From the NCBI GenBank assembly GCA_026770025.1, contig JAMXDE010000020.1:186001-250000 (forward strand): a stretch of DNA of 64,000 bases, given 5' to 3'. Shown in pieces: positions 1-11,087 of this stretch. The stretch comes from Craspedostauros australis (lineage: Eukaryota; Bacillariophyta; Bacillariophyceae; Mastogloiales; Achnanthaceae). Positions within the stretch are counted from its first letter, which is position 1. Each line of letters starts with the position of its first letter. The position numbers and the translations under genes were made by a program. The notes beneath the pieces are model-generated. The model made no database searches and was not told the origin of the DNA. It worked only from the letters and a program-made list of their open reading frames with translations.

Positions 1-492
1 ATCTATCAGCGAGATCCATGCAGCATGGTCGCATCGACCGCTGATACAAGCGAGCCAGCGACACATCCCCAAACGCAGAGTGACCGTATGCTATGTCTCT
101 TCGAAGAGCGCCTAGCATTCACGGAGGGTGCAGCCACCACTCACTCACCCAACGCAGCTCAATACAACTCAGCATCACCCCCGATCCTCCTTCGAAAGAA
201 GCAAACGCAAGAAACAATTGGAATAACAGCACTATTCTGCTCTCTAACAACAAGATAACCTGCAGCAGCAGAACCACGCATCATCATAATCTACGAGTAT
301 GAGCATGGTACTAATACTATAAGATGGAGCAGAGCAATCGCACTCAATGTCAATAAAGTCAGCAAACGTATTCGAGTAGAGCACATAGAGTAGCGTGGTA
401 GAGCTAAAGATTGAAGATGCAAAGCGGCATGTGCATTACATCTTGCACTCTCTCCGTCTTCCACTCAGAGCCATTCTCACAGATCATGCCAC
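1..492. other. Intergenic, downstream of the WD40 gene
   Basis: I see no convincing gene here. Short open frames are present but none resembles a protein family. The stretch is the 3' flank of the minus-strand WD40 gene that ends at 493, so it probably holds its 3' UTR and polyadenylation signal. Confidence 0.6.
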
Positions 493-2253
493 TCATTTTC
501 CTTTGCCCTCTGCACGCTTGAGACGTGCCAGCAGCTTGTTATTCACGGTCTCCCATCGCTCCACTTGCGAGCGCTGCGCCTCCAGCTCTTTCTGCAATCG
601 TTCCATCTCCTTCTTCTGCGCTCCCACCTGCTCCCTCAACTGCATGGTCTCCTCGCCATCGTCTGCCTCCTCATATATCGCCGCATCGTCTTGCGCCGTG
701 CCTTCCAACGTATCCGTCACGGTTGCATCCTCGCCAAACACGACCTTCTGATCGTACTTGTACATGTTCGCGTCATCATCATCATCGCCACAATCCTGCT
801 CATAATTCACATCCCAATACCTCAGCGTTTGTGCATCACGCTTGCAGGCCAAGAACGGTACAACCGTCAGCGACTTGTCATCTTCGTTTCCAGACACGTC
901 CTGCTCGTACCGTTTCAGCGGACTGATCAGACGTACGATGGTGTTGCTGTTGCTGGATCGATGGCCACCGGATCCAAATGTGCTGGTCTCAGCCGTGTCC
1001 GGCTCCGGCAACACCAGTATGGATGTGATGGGGTGCGACACGGTCTTCTTTTTCGTGTTTGCTTGTGTGGTGGCCGAGGTAGAGGTTTCATTGGACCAAG
1101 GACGTAGGATGGCAAGCGAGCCTCTGGAGTCGATGTCCCAAGTGCGAATCGTCCCAAACTCATCGCCGCTGATCAGAATATCTTGCTGATCGATCGACGC
1201 CACAGCGATGGCCGACACTGGGCGTTCGTGCCCTGTCAGTTCGGTCTGGTATTGGGGGTTGATGTTGCTCGAGCTACCGGCGCCATCACTGCGGATACCC
1301 GCGACGTCGCCTTGCTGGAAGACATCCCTGGAAGATGTCACCGGCTGCGCGTCAACCTCACCACGACGACGTCGTTTCGTCGCGCTCGCCACACCCATCT
1401 GTGCCGTCTTGTGGACGGCGTACGAATCCAGATCGATGATGTAGATCGTGCCTTTTGAGGAGCCCGCGAATATTCGATTCTGGTGTTCCACCACGCATTG
1501 GATGCTGTGCGGCAATTGCAAGGACGCGACTATGGAATGCGAGAAGAGTTCCAGAATCAGCATCTGGCCATCATCGGATGCCGTAAGAATGCGCCCGTTC
1601 TGCAGCGGGATGATCTGATTCACCTTCATGGTGTGGCAGGACCAGCTGTGGATGGGTGAGATGCTGCGCTTGGCGTTGTTGACCGTCTTGCGAACAATGT
1701 CCAGCAAGCTGAAGAAATGGACCATTCCATCGGCACCTCCCGTGATCAAATACCTCCCGCAGTCGCTCCAACTCAAGCAGGTGCAGGATCGGTAATGTGC
1801 CTTGAAGGTCTTCAAGAGGTTCCCACCCACCGAAGCCCACACGTAGCAGTTGCCGGATTGGCCACCGCCGACGACGTAATACCCGCATGGCGAGACGACG
1901 AGGCCGGCAGAAAGCTGGCCCTCCGGCAGTCTCGACTTCCAGTGCAGGATGGGTGGAGAGGATCCGGTGCGGACGGAGAGCAGCATGCCGTAGGCGTCAT
2001 TGGCCCTCGCGCTGTTCTCGCCGTATGCCATCGCGAGACGTGTGTTCGGCGTCGAGAAAGTATCCGGAAACAGGGAGATGCTGGACATCCCCAAGGCTGC
2101 CCTCCCGCTCATGTCTGCGGTCGTCCGCAAAGACGAAAGCATGGTGGTTGAATCTGGCGATAGAATAGACAACGATCCGCCGCCGCCATTCACCGTCACC
2201 GACGCCGACGGCCGGGATGTCGTCACGCACGAAATGAGCTTTTGCTGAACCAT
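493..2253 (-). CDS. WDR18/Ipi3-type WD40 repeat protein, ribosome biogenesis
   Basis: Predicted WD40 beta-propeller protein of 586 residues, best matched by WDR18/Ipi3/Rid3. In other eukaryotes this protein works with PELP1/Rix1 and TEX10/Ipi1 in ITS2 processing and release of pre-60S ribosomes. The N-terminal part resembles the family start: a short beta strand, then an ILHWKSRLPEG-like segment and the AHYRSCTCLSWSDCGRYLITGG repeat region. Further blades follow (HTMKVNQI, LTASDDGQMLILEL, GHERPVSAIAVA, LISGDEFGTIRTWDI). The last 55 or so residues form a charged heptad-like coiled coil, which is also typical of Ipi3. The frame stays open upstream to 2583, but the ATG at 2253 fits the family N-terminus and the extra 110 residues are low-complexity, so I chose 2253. 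Ser/Thr-rich and Asp-rich loops (for example DDDDDAN) lengthen the protein beyond the usual 430 or so. The family call is from remembered motifs. Confidence 0.8.
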   Translation of the reverse strand: MVQQKLISCVTTSRPSASVTVNGGGGSLSILSPDSTTMLSSLRTTADMSGRAALGMSSISLFPDTFSTPNTRLAMAYGENSARANDAYGMLLSVRTGSSPPILHWKSRLPEGQLSAGLVVSPCGYYVVGGGQSGNCYVWASVGGNLLKTFKAHYRSCTCLSWSDCGRYLITGGADGMVHFFSLLDIVRKTVNNAKRSISPIHSWSCHTMKVNQIIPLQNGRILTASDDGQMLILELFSHSIVASLQLPHSIQCVVEHQNRIFAGSSKGTIYIIDLDSYAVHKTAQMGVASATKRRRRGEVDAQPVTSSRDVFQQGDVAGIRSDGAGSSSNINPQYQTELTGHERPVSAIAVASIDQQDILISGDEFGTIRTWDIDSRGSLAILRPWSNETSTSATTQANTKKKTVSHPITSILVLPEPDTAETSTFGSGGHRSSNSNTIVRLISPLKRYEQDVSGNEDDKSLTVVPFLACKRDAQTLRYWDVNYEQDCGDDDDDANMYKYDQKVVFGEDATVTDTLEGTAQDDAAIYEEADDGEETMQLREQVGAQKKEMERLQKELEAQRSQVERWETVNNKLLARLKRAEGKGK

Positions 2254-3345
2254 GATGTCTCCGTCTGCTGATGTCGTGCGATGAGTCACTTGTACAACAT
2301 AAACAGTAGCTTGGTACCCCCTGACAGCTTTGAATGCAACTTGTCTCCTTTGCTTGTCGCCGCTGTCTCTTCCCTCAACTCGTGCAATGTCTCTGTCGAT
2401 GGCTCCGCCTCCTGTCAATGTTCTTCCATGATCGACCTTGGTGCGAAAGCGGCAACGAGCGACGGCTGATGGGGATGGTGGTGTGATTTCGTCGCAAATT
2501 CCATTCGTTTGTCCACTTCTTCTTTGCCGCTTTTTTGTTTGGTTGCCAGAAATGTGAGATGATGGAACCGTTCGATTCAACATACAGTCGTGTCTACGGA
2601 AGACGGACGGTCGTGCACGATTGATTCATTTTTGGTCACATGAGTCGTCTGGTGTTGGGCAATTTGGCGAGCAGCGTCGTCTCACACACGGTCTTTCCTC
2701 CGCCGACACAGTCCGTGTAGGGTCACACGTTCCAAGATTCGACATGGTTTCTTTAATGTTGTATACAAATCTGAATACAGATATAATCGCTGCAGAGGTC
2801 ACATTTTCGTTCCGGTACGATACCGCGCAAAAAAGGGAAACACTTCTCCTCGCCATCTCTCCTCTCCAGAACCGATTGATTGATTGATTGATTGATTGAT
2901 TCTGTTCCTGTTCTTCTTCTTCTTCTTGGCCTGAGACGAAGAACGAGATCAACGAGACAGTCATTCATCATCAATATCAACAACAGCAACGAAAGCACAT
3001 TGACGTTGCCCACATCCATCAAGGTTTTGCACAGACACCATCTGCAATTTGGCAGCCTGGAGCTGCACAAACAGCGCCACCAGGAAAGGGAGCGCATTGG
3101 CAAAGTCCCAAGACGTACTCAAAAGCAGACTCTGATCACGGCAAGGCACAAGAGGAGAAGCAACATCGCTGCATCATCAGGCAGGAGGCACGAAGAGAAA
3201 GACTGGAACTGCAAGACAGTGAAGCCAACCCAAGCCAAGGAAGACGCGTTGGTCGGCGCCGTCACAACCGCAGAGTGGAAGATTGGAAACAAGCTGCAAG
3301 AATCTGCAACTTCGCTACCCCCAGGAGTGATCAGAATCTTCTGCC
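2254..3345. promoter_or_regulatory. Divergent intergenic region between the WD40 gene and the SR-rich gene
   Basis: The two flanking genes point away from each other, so about 1.1 kb must hold both promoters and 5' UTRs. A GATT microsatellite lies at 2874-2901. An open frame at 2892-3437 overlaps the start of the downstream gene in another frame. It has no recognisable domain and I treat it as 5' UTR sequence or chance. No clear TATA box was identified. Confidence 0.45.
2874..2901. repeat. (GATT)7 microsatellite
   Basis: Seven uninterrupted copies of a GATT tetranucleotide, directly visible, in the divergent promoter interval. Confidence 0.95.
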
Positions 3346-6264
3346 ATGGTTCCCGCTCAAGAGCCGCACCAGGAATCGATGGCGAAAGAGTACGAAGATC
3401 ACATCTTGGGACTGACGAATCTAATCAACGAGGCTGAGAAGGAGGCCCTGTTGGAGCAGACCGATAGGCAGTACGGCATGGAGGCCCATCCACGAACGCG
3501 GACACGAACACGAGCGAGATCAAGATCCCGATCACCGAACAAGCTGGGCTGGCGACTTCGGAGCGTATCACGGGAACGCCGCAACAGGCAGCAACCGACC
3601 ACCGCAACAACCATGAACAATTATCGACAGGGGAGTCTCTTTGCGAAGCTCTTCAGCTGCGGAGTTCCGCAGCCCGGCATTCCCGACATGGGGATGACCA
3701 TGCACTCCGCCATCGTTGCTCCTTCGGATGGCACGGCGGATTTGGCCCCTGGTATTGATTGCAGAGATCCATTCAACAAACCATTCGTAAATTCCCGCAC
3801 ATGGGCACGAAACGAAGAACGACGGGCGCAGCTGCAGCAGCAACAAGGCAGCCGCTTCAACTGCGGCACAACCAAGGATGTTCTCCGTGATGAAAATTAC
3901 CGTGCGGGACATGGAAACGCCTTGCATCCTCACAACTCGACGGGATACTTCAAGAAGCACGAGGTGAAACCTCAGCGGCCGTCCAAACTGTCGCAGCGAC
4001 AACTTCAGAAGAAGCAGCAGGAGGATGAACTGATCGACAAGGAGATTGCAAGCTTGCACATCGAGGACATCACCCATCACCACCACAAGACCGTGCAGAT
4101 TCAAGAGACCGCGGGTCAGATGTACATGCTGGGCCTTGAACCACCGTCATCGAGCAGAGATCACACACGGACAGATCAGGATGAAACGAACCAATCGTCA
4201 ACATCGCAGCTGGATCCTGTGCTGGCCTCAGTCGAGGCGGTGCCCGTCGCAAGACGCCGCAACAGATCGAGGTCTAGATCCAGATCGAAATCAAGACAGA
4301 GGGCCCACTCCAAGTCCAGACGGGAGAACAGAGAAGCTTCCTTGAAGGGAGCAAAGAATGATGCCGCGAAGCAGGGAAGGACGAGGACCTCCACAAGCAG
4401 GTTGAGGAACGCGGGCGCCATAAGAGTTGTTGCGAACAACAACAACAATCGCAACAAGAGTACTCGTAGAGCAGCGTCAGAGCCGCAAGCAGGCAGCAAC
4501 AACAACGGCAAGGCAAGACGGGGGTTCTTTTCACGGCTGATGCGCAGAGATGGGCAGAATGAAAACGTGGACACATCAAACACATTGTCAGGCTCGAAGA
4601 ACAGCAAGAGCCAGTCTCAGGATGGAGAATCCACGGACAAAAATAAGGAGAGCAAGGGCGACAAGTCGGCGATGCAACATCACCAGAAACAACAACAGCA
4701 ACAACAGCAACAACGACAGGAAACGGACAGTGGAACCGCAACGTCTGATGATGGCGCCGCGCCTGCCAACGACACAAGCACAGGAAATGTCAACGTCGAT
4801 GTCGATGTCGATGGTAACATTGATGGCGACAATGATGCCACCAATGGCGGGGTGTCCAACAACAATGGAATGAACTTCAGTGCGCTTCCCTTGCAGTATC
4901 GCAATCTCCTCAGTCGCCTTCAGAAGGATGTCGCGCAGTTGCAGTACAAGGCGAAGGCTGACTTACTGGAAGCGAAAGAGAAGAAGCTGAGGAAGAAGAG
5001 CGAATCGTACAAGGCTACCGCACGTGAGTTGCTAGACGAGGCGAGGAACGTCATCCTCGATGATCCGGTAGAGGGAGAGAGTCTTGCGCAGAAGGCGCAT
5101 TCGTATGCCAAGGAGGCGCGCACCATGCTAGACCAAGCCACCAAGACGATGGAGGAGAGAGGACGGTTGGTGCAGATGCACGGCGACGACACCTCATCAG
5201 GCTTGGGCGATGATGCTGATGGTAATGAGAATGAGAACGGGATCGGAGGCGGCGATACTGTTCCAGTTCCAGTTGAAGGCGATGGTGGTGCCACTGCCGA
5301 CGTGCCAATTCTGAAGCAAACTGTAACCGCCGCAACCGACTCCTCCAGCGATGGACCCAACAGCATGGTGGATAACACCGAGTTCGAACGGCAGGTGCTG
5401 CGAGAGGACTTTCAACGCCGGCTCAACAACGTCAGTCTGTTCACACCCAAAGACTTACGTGGCACATTGCTCTGCGGGAACCCTGCCAGGGACGTTCTGG
5501 ATGTAGCAGCCGACACTGAGACGATCCTCAAGTCCGTCAACAAACGCAAGGCGAAGCAGAAAATGGGCATCAACAACGCAAGTGTCGGCATCGGTAACGA
5601 TGGCATCAGCAACATGGACGGTATGCAGCAACAACAGCAGCAACCGGACGCAAGGCGTCCCACCACCACCACCAACAATAACAACAACAACAACAACAGC
5701 AACGTTGGGCGTCAAGGCATGCAGCAACACACTACACCGCCACCGCCGCCGCCTCTAACAAGAACAACGGCAGCGGTGACAACCCACGACACATCCTTTC
5801 CGCACAATACCCCGACAGCTCAATCCAGTAACATGCATCGGCTTGTGCCACAAGAAAACAAGCAGCGGCACGATCGCTCACAGCAACGACAAGATCGATC
5901 CCTCGCCCGCAACAACAGGAGCCGAAGTCGCAGTCGTAGCCGAGCACGCGATCAAGGAACCGCAACCGAGTCCAGAGCAAGCTCGAAGCACACGACCAAC
6001 GCTGTCGTGGCAGGACCACCATCTCCACGCAAGCAACGATCGATGTGGTTTGGCGGAGGTGTGACAACGACACGAAATGGGAACAGCAACAGCAACAATC
6101 ACGCGGCCACAATGACGGCAGCGCAACGTCGGAGAGTTCGAATCAGTGAGACCAAACTCGCGAAGAACAATGCCACTGCAGCGGCCAAGAGCAAAGCAAC
6201 GCCCGAGGTGTCAACCGTCAATGTGGAACGCCATGCGTACTACAAGGGTATGGTCGGAGTTTGA
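3346..6264 (+). CDS. SR-rich, low-complexity protein of unknown function
   Basis: Uninterrupted 972-residue frame starting at ATG 3346. I do not recognise a family. Visible features are Arg/Ser dipeptide runs near residues 50-65, 300-325 and 870-885 (for example RSRSRSRSRARD), like the RS domains of splicing-associated proteins. There is a short structured-looking block around residues 95-150 (SLFAKLFSCGVPQPGIPDMG, then DCRDPFNKPFVNSRTWARNEERR). A Lys/Glu/Ala-rich predicted coiled coil lies at about 520-600. Poly-Gln, poly-Asn and poly-Pro tracts and a DVDVDVDGNIDGD acidic repeat are also present. The RS tracts suggest a nuclear RNA-linked role, but basic low-complexity runs are common in this organism and the inference is weak. 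The block at 95-150 is the part most likely to be conserved. Confidence 0.65.
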   Translation: MVPAQEPHQESMAKEYEDHILGLTNLINEAEKEALLEQTDRQYGMEAHPRTRTRTRARSRSRSPNKLGWRLRSVSRERRNRQQPTTATTMNNYRQGSLFAKLFSCGVPQPGIPDMGMTMHSAIVAPSDGTADLAPGIDCRDPFNKPFVNSRTWARNEERRAQLQQQQGSRFNCGTTKDVLRDENYRAGHGNALHPHNSTGYFKKHEVKPQRPSKLSQRQLQKKQQEDELIDKEIASLHIEDITHHHHKTVQIQETAGQMYMLGLEPPSSSRDHTRTDQDETNQSSTSQLDPVLASVEAVPVARRRNRSRSRSRSKSRQRAHSKSRRENREASLKGAKNDAAKQGRTRTSTSRLRNAGAIRVVANNNNNRNKSTRRAASEPQAGSNNNGKARRGFFSRLMRRDGQNENVDTSNTLSGSKNSKSQSQDGESTDKNKESKGDKSAMQHHQKQQQQQQQQRQETDSGTATSDDGAAPANDTSTGNVNVDVDVDGNIDGDNDATNGGVSNNNGMNFSALPLQYRNLLSRLQKDVAQLQYKAKADLLEAKEKKLRKKSESYKATARELLDEARNVILDDPVEGESLAQKAHSYAKEARTMLDQATKTMEERGRLVQMHGDDTSSGLGDDADGNENENGIGGGDTVPVPVEGDGGATADVPILKQTVTAATDSSSDGPNSMVDNTEFERQVLREDFQRRLNNVSLFTPKDLRGTLLCGNPARDVLDVAADTETILKSVNKRKAKQKMGINNASVGIGNDGISNMDGMQQQQQQPDARRPTTTTNNNNNNNNSNVGRQGMQQHTTPPPPPPLTRTTAAVTTHDTSFPHNTPTAQSSNMHRLVPQENKQRHDRSQQRQDRSLARNNRSRSRSRSRARDQGTATESRASSKHTTNAVVAGPPSPRKQRSMWFGGGVTTTRNGNSNSNNHAATMTAAQRRRVRISETKLAKNNATAAAKSKATPEVSTVNVERHAYYKGMVGV

Positions 6265-6642
6265 TCATGAATGAGGCGGAAAGCCAATCATGCAATTGGC
6301 TACAATGAGAGGAGTAAGAACAAGAAGAAACAGAAACAGAAGAGAAAGGCAAAGCGGAACACCCGACAAGAAGGATGACGCTCGTGTTTGATATAATAGT
6401 ATTGAATACCCCAACGATTACAATACTTTTGCTTCCGTTCCTTTCGAAACTGTCCATTCACCCATCCAACTGAGTACTCTATCTAGTCCTCTGAAAACAT
6501 GCAACAATGCTCTTCGTCCGTATATACATACTGAAACTAGTACCACTCGCCTTGTACGGACATCACGTTCATCACCATGACATATCGATAGATTAGAGCA
6601 GAGTGGAGTGAAGCCGAATAGCGCGTAGAGTAGAGTGCACCA
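6265..6642. other. Convergent 3' flank
   Basis: Short spacer between two genes that end towards each other. It is AT-richer than the coding sequence and should hold both 3' UTRs. I see no gene. Confidence 0.6.
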
Positions 6643-8271
6643 TCACATCCCCCCAGGTGGTGCTGGCGGCGCCATGCCGAACTGGACGTAGTCGGGACGT
6701 TCGCAGGCTCTGTACTCTTCGATCAAATTCAGCACGACCTCGCGTGATTCATCGAACTCGTCTAACGAATCTTGAAAGACGGCCTCCCGCCTGTAGTTAT
6801 CCAGGAAGGCATTGCGGCTCTTGATGCGATCGTACTGCTTGAGCAAGCGCTCGAAGAGTTCGGCCATCGAGGTGTGGTTGGCCAGCATGAAACCGGATAC
6901 CTTGTGCCTGTTTTGGAGGTACGGTGACTTGCGGGCCAGGGCGACCTGTATGCTCGCCGGTCCCCACGGAATGAACGGGATTTCCATGTGCCGCTTTTCC
7001 CGAATACGTTGCAACGCCTTGTGGATTTGCGTTGGGTCGATGTCGTTGCCCTGGATGATGTTGAGGATGGAGATATAACAGCCGCTGCCGGATCTGGTGT
7101 TCGCCGAGACCATGATGTTCTTTGGCTGGGTGAGACGTCGCATGACATCCAGCACTGTGGTCTTTCGTACGCCCTGCTCTGTTTCGCCGCCACCGCCGCC
7201 GCCGCCACCAGGCGCAGACACTGACTGCTCACCCGCCAGCGTCAACGGAGTGTATCCTGTCATGAGGAAGTGACAACGTGGAGTCGGGATCAGCGATGCC
7301 AGAAGGCCGGTCCAATCGTTATTCATGTAGCCGGGATACCTCAGGGTCGTTGTGGATGCCGCCATGATGGTGGCGACCAGGGAATTGAGATGATCCACGG
7401 TCGGGTTTTCTATCCGAAGCCGATCCGTCGCAATGCGATTTAGTGCTGTGTTGTCCAGTACGACCACGGCGTCGGCGTTGAGCGTGAGACGCTTCAATGT
7501 GAGCAGCGAGTTGTAGGGTTGCACGACGACGTCCGATTGATCGGTCCAGCTGGGGAAGACGGAGTAGGTCTGCACCAGCTTCTTTGGGAAATGGTCGTTG
7601 AGGCGTTCCAGCAGGTAGGAGCCCATGCCGCTTCCCGTTCCTCCCGCGATGGAATGGCACAGCACGAACCCCTCCAACGAGTCGCTGTTGTCGCTCTCGC
7701 GATCGATCATGTCCAGAACGTACTCGTAGTGCTCCTCACCCTGCCCGAAGCCGCTGGCCCAGTTGTTGCCGGCGCCGCCTCCCTCCTGCGCGACGAATAG
7801 GTTCTCCGGGTTGAAGAGCTTGCGGTACGGACCGCTGTGCGCCAGCTTGTTGACGACGCGGGGTTCCAGATCGATGAGCAACGCCCTTGGTATGTAGCGA
7901 TCGTCATCGGATTGGTAAAAGAAGACGTCCTTGCGATCATCCACGAGCGGGCCCCTGGTTGTCGATGACGACCCTGCCTGGTGAAGGTGCGGCTGGCTGG
8001 GATGATGTCCGTGCGATTGCGGTTGATTCCACGACGACGAGGCCGAGCTGGTGCTGTGCGGAATGTTCCCGCTCGCCTGCGCTTGGCTGGAGTGCAGGCT
8101 GCTGTGACCACCGTTGCCATGCTGCTGCTGTTGCTGATGCGAGGTTTCCCACGGATCTCGCAGAGTTCCCTCCGGCGTGATCCCGTGTTCCAAGCATAAC
8201 TGCTTCCAGAACTCACCCCCGATCTGATTGCCACACTGGCCCACCTGCAAAGTGATGATCTCGCGTGGCAT
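6643..8271 (-). CDS. TUBG: Gamma-tubulin with an N-terminal low-complexity insertion
   Basis: Gamma-tubulin, the GTP-binding tubulin of the ring complex that nucleates microtubules at organising centres. It starts [18 protein letters not shown] and keeps the [12 protein letters not shown] loop, the nucleotide-binding [17 protein letters not shown] motif, [32 protein letters not shown] and [19 protein letters not shown], all nearly identical to the animal protein as I recall it. It is 542 residues against the usual 450 or so. The extra length is mainly a His/Gln/Ser-rich insert of about 65 residues between roughly 38 and 103, just after [12 protein letters not shown] and before [13 protein letters not shown], plus a Gly8-containing loop near residue 350. 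The insert is in frame without stops. I see no strong splice donor that would remove it, but an unrecognised in-frame intron is not excluded. It lies between two genes on unrelated functions. Confidence 0.96.
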   Translation of the reverse strand: MPREIITLQVGQCGNQIGGEFWKQLCLEHGITPEGTLRDPWETSHQQQQQHGNGGHSSLHSSQAQASGNIPHSTSSASSSWNQPQSHGHHPSQPHLHQAGSSSTTRGPLVDDRKDVFFYQSDDDRYIPRALLIDLEPRVVNKLAHSGPYRKLFNPENLFVAQEGGGAGNNWASGFGQGEEHYEYVLDMIDRESDNSDSLEGFVLCHSIAGGTGSGMGSYLLERLNDHFPKKLVQTYSVFPSWTDQSDVVVQPYNSLLTLKRLTLNADAVVVLDNTALNRIATDRLRIENPTVDHLNSLVATIMAASTTTLRYPGYMNNDWTGLLASLIPTPRCHFLMTGYTPLTLAGEQSVSAPGGGGGGGGETEQGVRKTTVLDVMRRLTQPKNIMVSANTRSGSGCYISILNIIQGNDIDPTQIHKALQRIREKRHMEIPFIPWGPASIQVALARKSPYLQNRHKVSGFMLANHTSMAELFERLLKQYDRIKSRNAFLDNYRREAVFQDSLDEFDESREVVLNLIEEYRACERPDYVQFGMAPPAPPGGM

Positions 8272-9382
8272 GCTGATATCTCTTCCTTCTTCTGTCTACG
8301 TGCGTGCTCGCTGGCTTGATGCCTTGGTCTCTGTGTGGTATGAGTATGGTACGAGTATGGCAGCGCGCCTCTTCTGTCAACAACTTCGAGTGCCCCAGAG
8401 TGCATGAAATTGTGCCATCGCTGTCTGTTGTTCCTTGTTTGGCTCCTCCGCAAACAGGTTGATGGATCGCTTGATGTCGCACCCACAATCCATGCGTGGA
8501 TCTGCACAAAAAATGACGCTCCGACAGGCGAGATGGCGACAACCGAGATTTGGTCGAGCGAGTCGACCTGTATTCCATCGTACTTTATTAGTTCCATAGC
8601 ATGGAATCCACCGTTTGGAGTGTAGGCACAGGAACCGTGATGACCGCGCGAAGTGGAGGCGGTTGGCCACATGGCCATGATGGGCAAAACGGGTCCTCGT
8701 TCGCGCACTCTGTGGGCAGAACCACAACACGTTTCCGTTGGGGGCGGTCCTCCTCCCTCTCTTGTGGAGCACTTGCGTCTTGTGATGAAACCGGTCAAGA
8801 AGAGGCTACCCGACCCTCGATTCCTCCGTGCGCCGTCATTCACAAGATCTGCCGTCTGGTGCATGAACAACGAATCTGAACTTTGAATGACTTTCCATGC
8901 GATCCTGCTCGTACTCTCTCTAGAGGAGGACACTGATGTAAGGATGTAGAGATATTGCGCATTGTTGGTTATAGGAATAAGAGCAGTGTGTAGATAGTAG
9001 GGGACGAGGATATTCTGCAGCGTCGCATTATGGAATTGCTGAAGCCTCTGTTTGCGTTGAGATCATGTTGGGTGCTCTACACTCTGCATGCGTGTCACAA
9101 TTGCATACTCCGGAGTAGCTCGTACGAGTAGTAATAGCCCATTGTCCCGTCGGTTTGCATGTTCTCCAGAAGCTGTTTCTGCTTTGTGCGCCAATAGTCT
9201 GTCCACGACTGCAGACGATTGGTCACGAAGCGATGTCATCATGGCTTGCTTTGCCTTGCTTCCTGAAGTTGCGTTTGTGCTGGATTGGTTGGAAGCCGTG
9301 GCCGCACCGACGGGCACGTTTTGCTTCGCTTCGCTGTGCTGAAGAGGATGTAGAGTAGCTATGCCAGTGTGCTCTCATAGCC
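8272..9382. other. Intergenic, about 1.1 kb
   Basis: This lies upstream of gamma-tubulin and downstream of the TLC gene, both on the minus strand. The open frames here have unbalanced composition and no family resemblance. It presumably contains the gamma-tubulin promoter and the TLC 3' UTR. Confidence 0.5.
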
Positions 9383-11087
9383 CTACAGTCCATTCTGAAC
9401 CCCGACTGACTTTTGGCCGCTGCCGATCCACCTTCTTACCAGCGGCTTGAAGAGATCGTAGGTCCATTTGAGGTTCAGGCAGCAGAGAATGAGATGGACA
9501 GGGATGAAGATGAAGGGCACGTGTATCCAGCTGCCCGTGAGGTCTATGCGCTCCTTCGCCATCTGGAGGTAGCAGACGAGCACCGCCGGGTAGACGATGC
9601 AGCGGATGAGTATCCAGGTGGTGTAGAACATGAAGGACACGATTTCGACGATGACGGGGTGCGCTTGCTTGGTCTTGTCGTTGACTCCCTGCTTGTACAC
9701 AACCCTTCGCAGAATCAGAAACCACGTGTTGATTTCAACTGACAGAATCGCGCCAATGAACCAGTTGAATTCTGGGAAGAAGAGCGGCGCCATCAAGTAC
9801 AGGATTGCTGCCATGTGGTGCTGCGCATGAATTGAACGTAAAAAAGGAAGGGTATCGCATCGTATCACAGCGGTGCCGAGATGAGACACGGAGGAGAAAT
9901 GGATTGGGGGAGGTGAGAAGCGTGAGAGAAATTCACAGAGAGCAGGATCGGGGGAAGGCAACAATGGCATCTCAAATACTGTAGACTCCATCGCCTTTGG
10001 GAATCGTCGCTGTTTTTTTTTTGCAGGTCAGCTTTTCGCGGGTGCGTACGTACCTTGATGATGACATTGGGGCTCTTGACGCAGATGGGAGTGAGCGAGA
10101 CCCAAGTGAGATCCGCGAAGAAGTATGCCTTCGTTGTCTGGTCGTTTCGGCGTTATTGTTCGGGGATGCATGGTTTTGTCCATACCACCAGGAGTGCAGA
10201 GTGCAGAGTGCAAAGAGCGAGGGCGCATGCATTGTACCGGAGAGTGCCATGGAGTGGCAGATAGTGGATGGTGGTGCTGTGAGTTTGGAATGTGCAATTT
10301 GACGGAGGGTCTCGCACGGTTGCTGGCGTGTTTCTCCCGCACCAGGCAAAGAAGAACATTGCAACGCCAGGCATTGTGCTCATGAACGAGATGACTGTGA
10401 ATGCAGCAACTTACAAACCAATTCAACCAGAAGTACTCCCCAACCCAATTTATCTGAAGCGATTCTAGCCTGAGAACGTGGCTGTAATCGTAGTTGATCA
10501 AGATGGTGCCAATCACAAGCGGCTGTGTTCGGCATGCACATTTGTATGTCGTGGGTATGGAAGTGGAAGTTAGAGACGTAGAGTAAAGAAGAATGATTCG
10601 ACCAACAGAACAGAAGGAAGAAAATGGATGTGAGGCGACATCGGTGATGATGATGATGACGATGATGACGATGGATGCTTTGATGAAACGGTGACCCTGA
10701 CATTGGAGTGATGAAGAATGAATGTGGAGTGGAGTATTCCAGTACAGTTGCACAGTTGCACAGTTGTACAGTTGTACAGTTGCACACATCCCACCTATTC
10801 TTCCATTCCGCTTGCTCCAATGAAGCGCGACAGCAACGAGATTCGGTTGCAAGGAGACATACCAATGCCAGCAAGTTGAAGTAATCGTGTCGATCCCTTG
10901 CTCGATCCGCTTCCGTGTAGACCCCGGCAACTGGCTTGGGAGCTGGCTTGTTGTACTTGTCGTCGTCTGCATGATTGGCTCTCTGCAGATCGTGGGTTGC
11001 TGGTGGAATCACTGAGTTGTGATCTTCCACCACCACGTCGCTCGATGATGAGGACTGTCGGACTGGATATCGTTGGCGCGGCGGCAT
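9383..11087 (-). CDS. TLC-domain multi-pass membrane protein (spliced)
   Basis: A TRAM/LAG1/CLN8 (TLC) domain protein, a family of ER or Golgi membrane proteins that includes ceramide synthases and lipid-trafficking factors. Proposed exons on the minus strand are 11087-10863 (N-terminus, Ser-rich, ending DYFNLLAL before GTATGT), 10522 to about 10415 (PLVIGTILINYDYSH...EYFWLNWF), one ending at 10318 (MSTMPGVAMFFFAWCG helix), 10137-10054 (AYFFADLTWVSLTPICVKSP, before GTACGT) and 9820-9383. The last two exons join in phase to read VIIKHHMAAILYLM, which contains the His pair typical of TLC proteins, followed by EINTWFLILRR and two more helices. The C-terminal half is solid. The junction near 10360-10415 is unresolved: the helix-coding frame cannot be reached by the strong GTAAGT at 10414, so a 40-58 nt intron with a weaker donor, or skipping of that exon, must be tested. 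The substrate is unknown. Confidence 0.7.
10743..10782. repeat. Tandem 8-nt repeat inside an intron
   Basis: Five head-to-tail copies of YACAGTTG lie within the first predicted intron of the TLC gene. On the other strand it reads as CAACTGTR. It is directly visible, with no known function. Confidence 0.9.

Noticed and set aside
2892-3437. 181-codon frame overlapping the start of the SR-rich gene
   Set aside because: Begins in a microsatellite and ends inside the downstream gene in another frame. Taken as 5' leader.
10395-10414. A 20-nt GT-AG intron in the TLC gene
   Set aside because: Splicing these exact ends from the EYFWLNWF frame leads at once to a stop, so the tempting ultra-short intron does not work. 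The junction is reported as unresolved.
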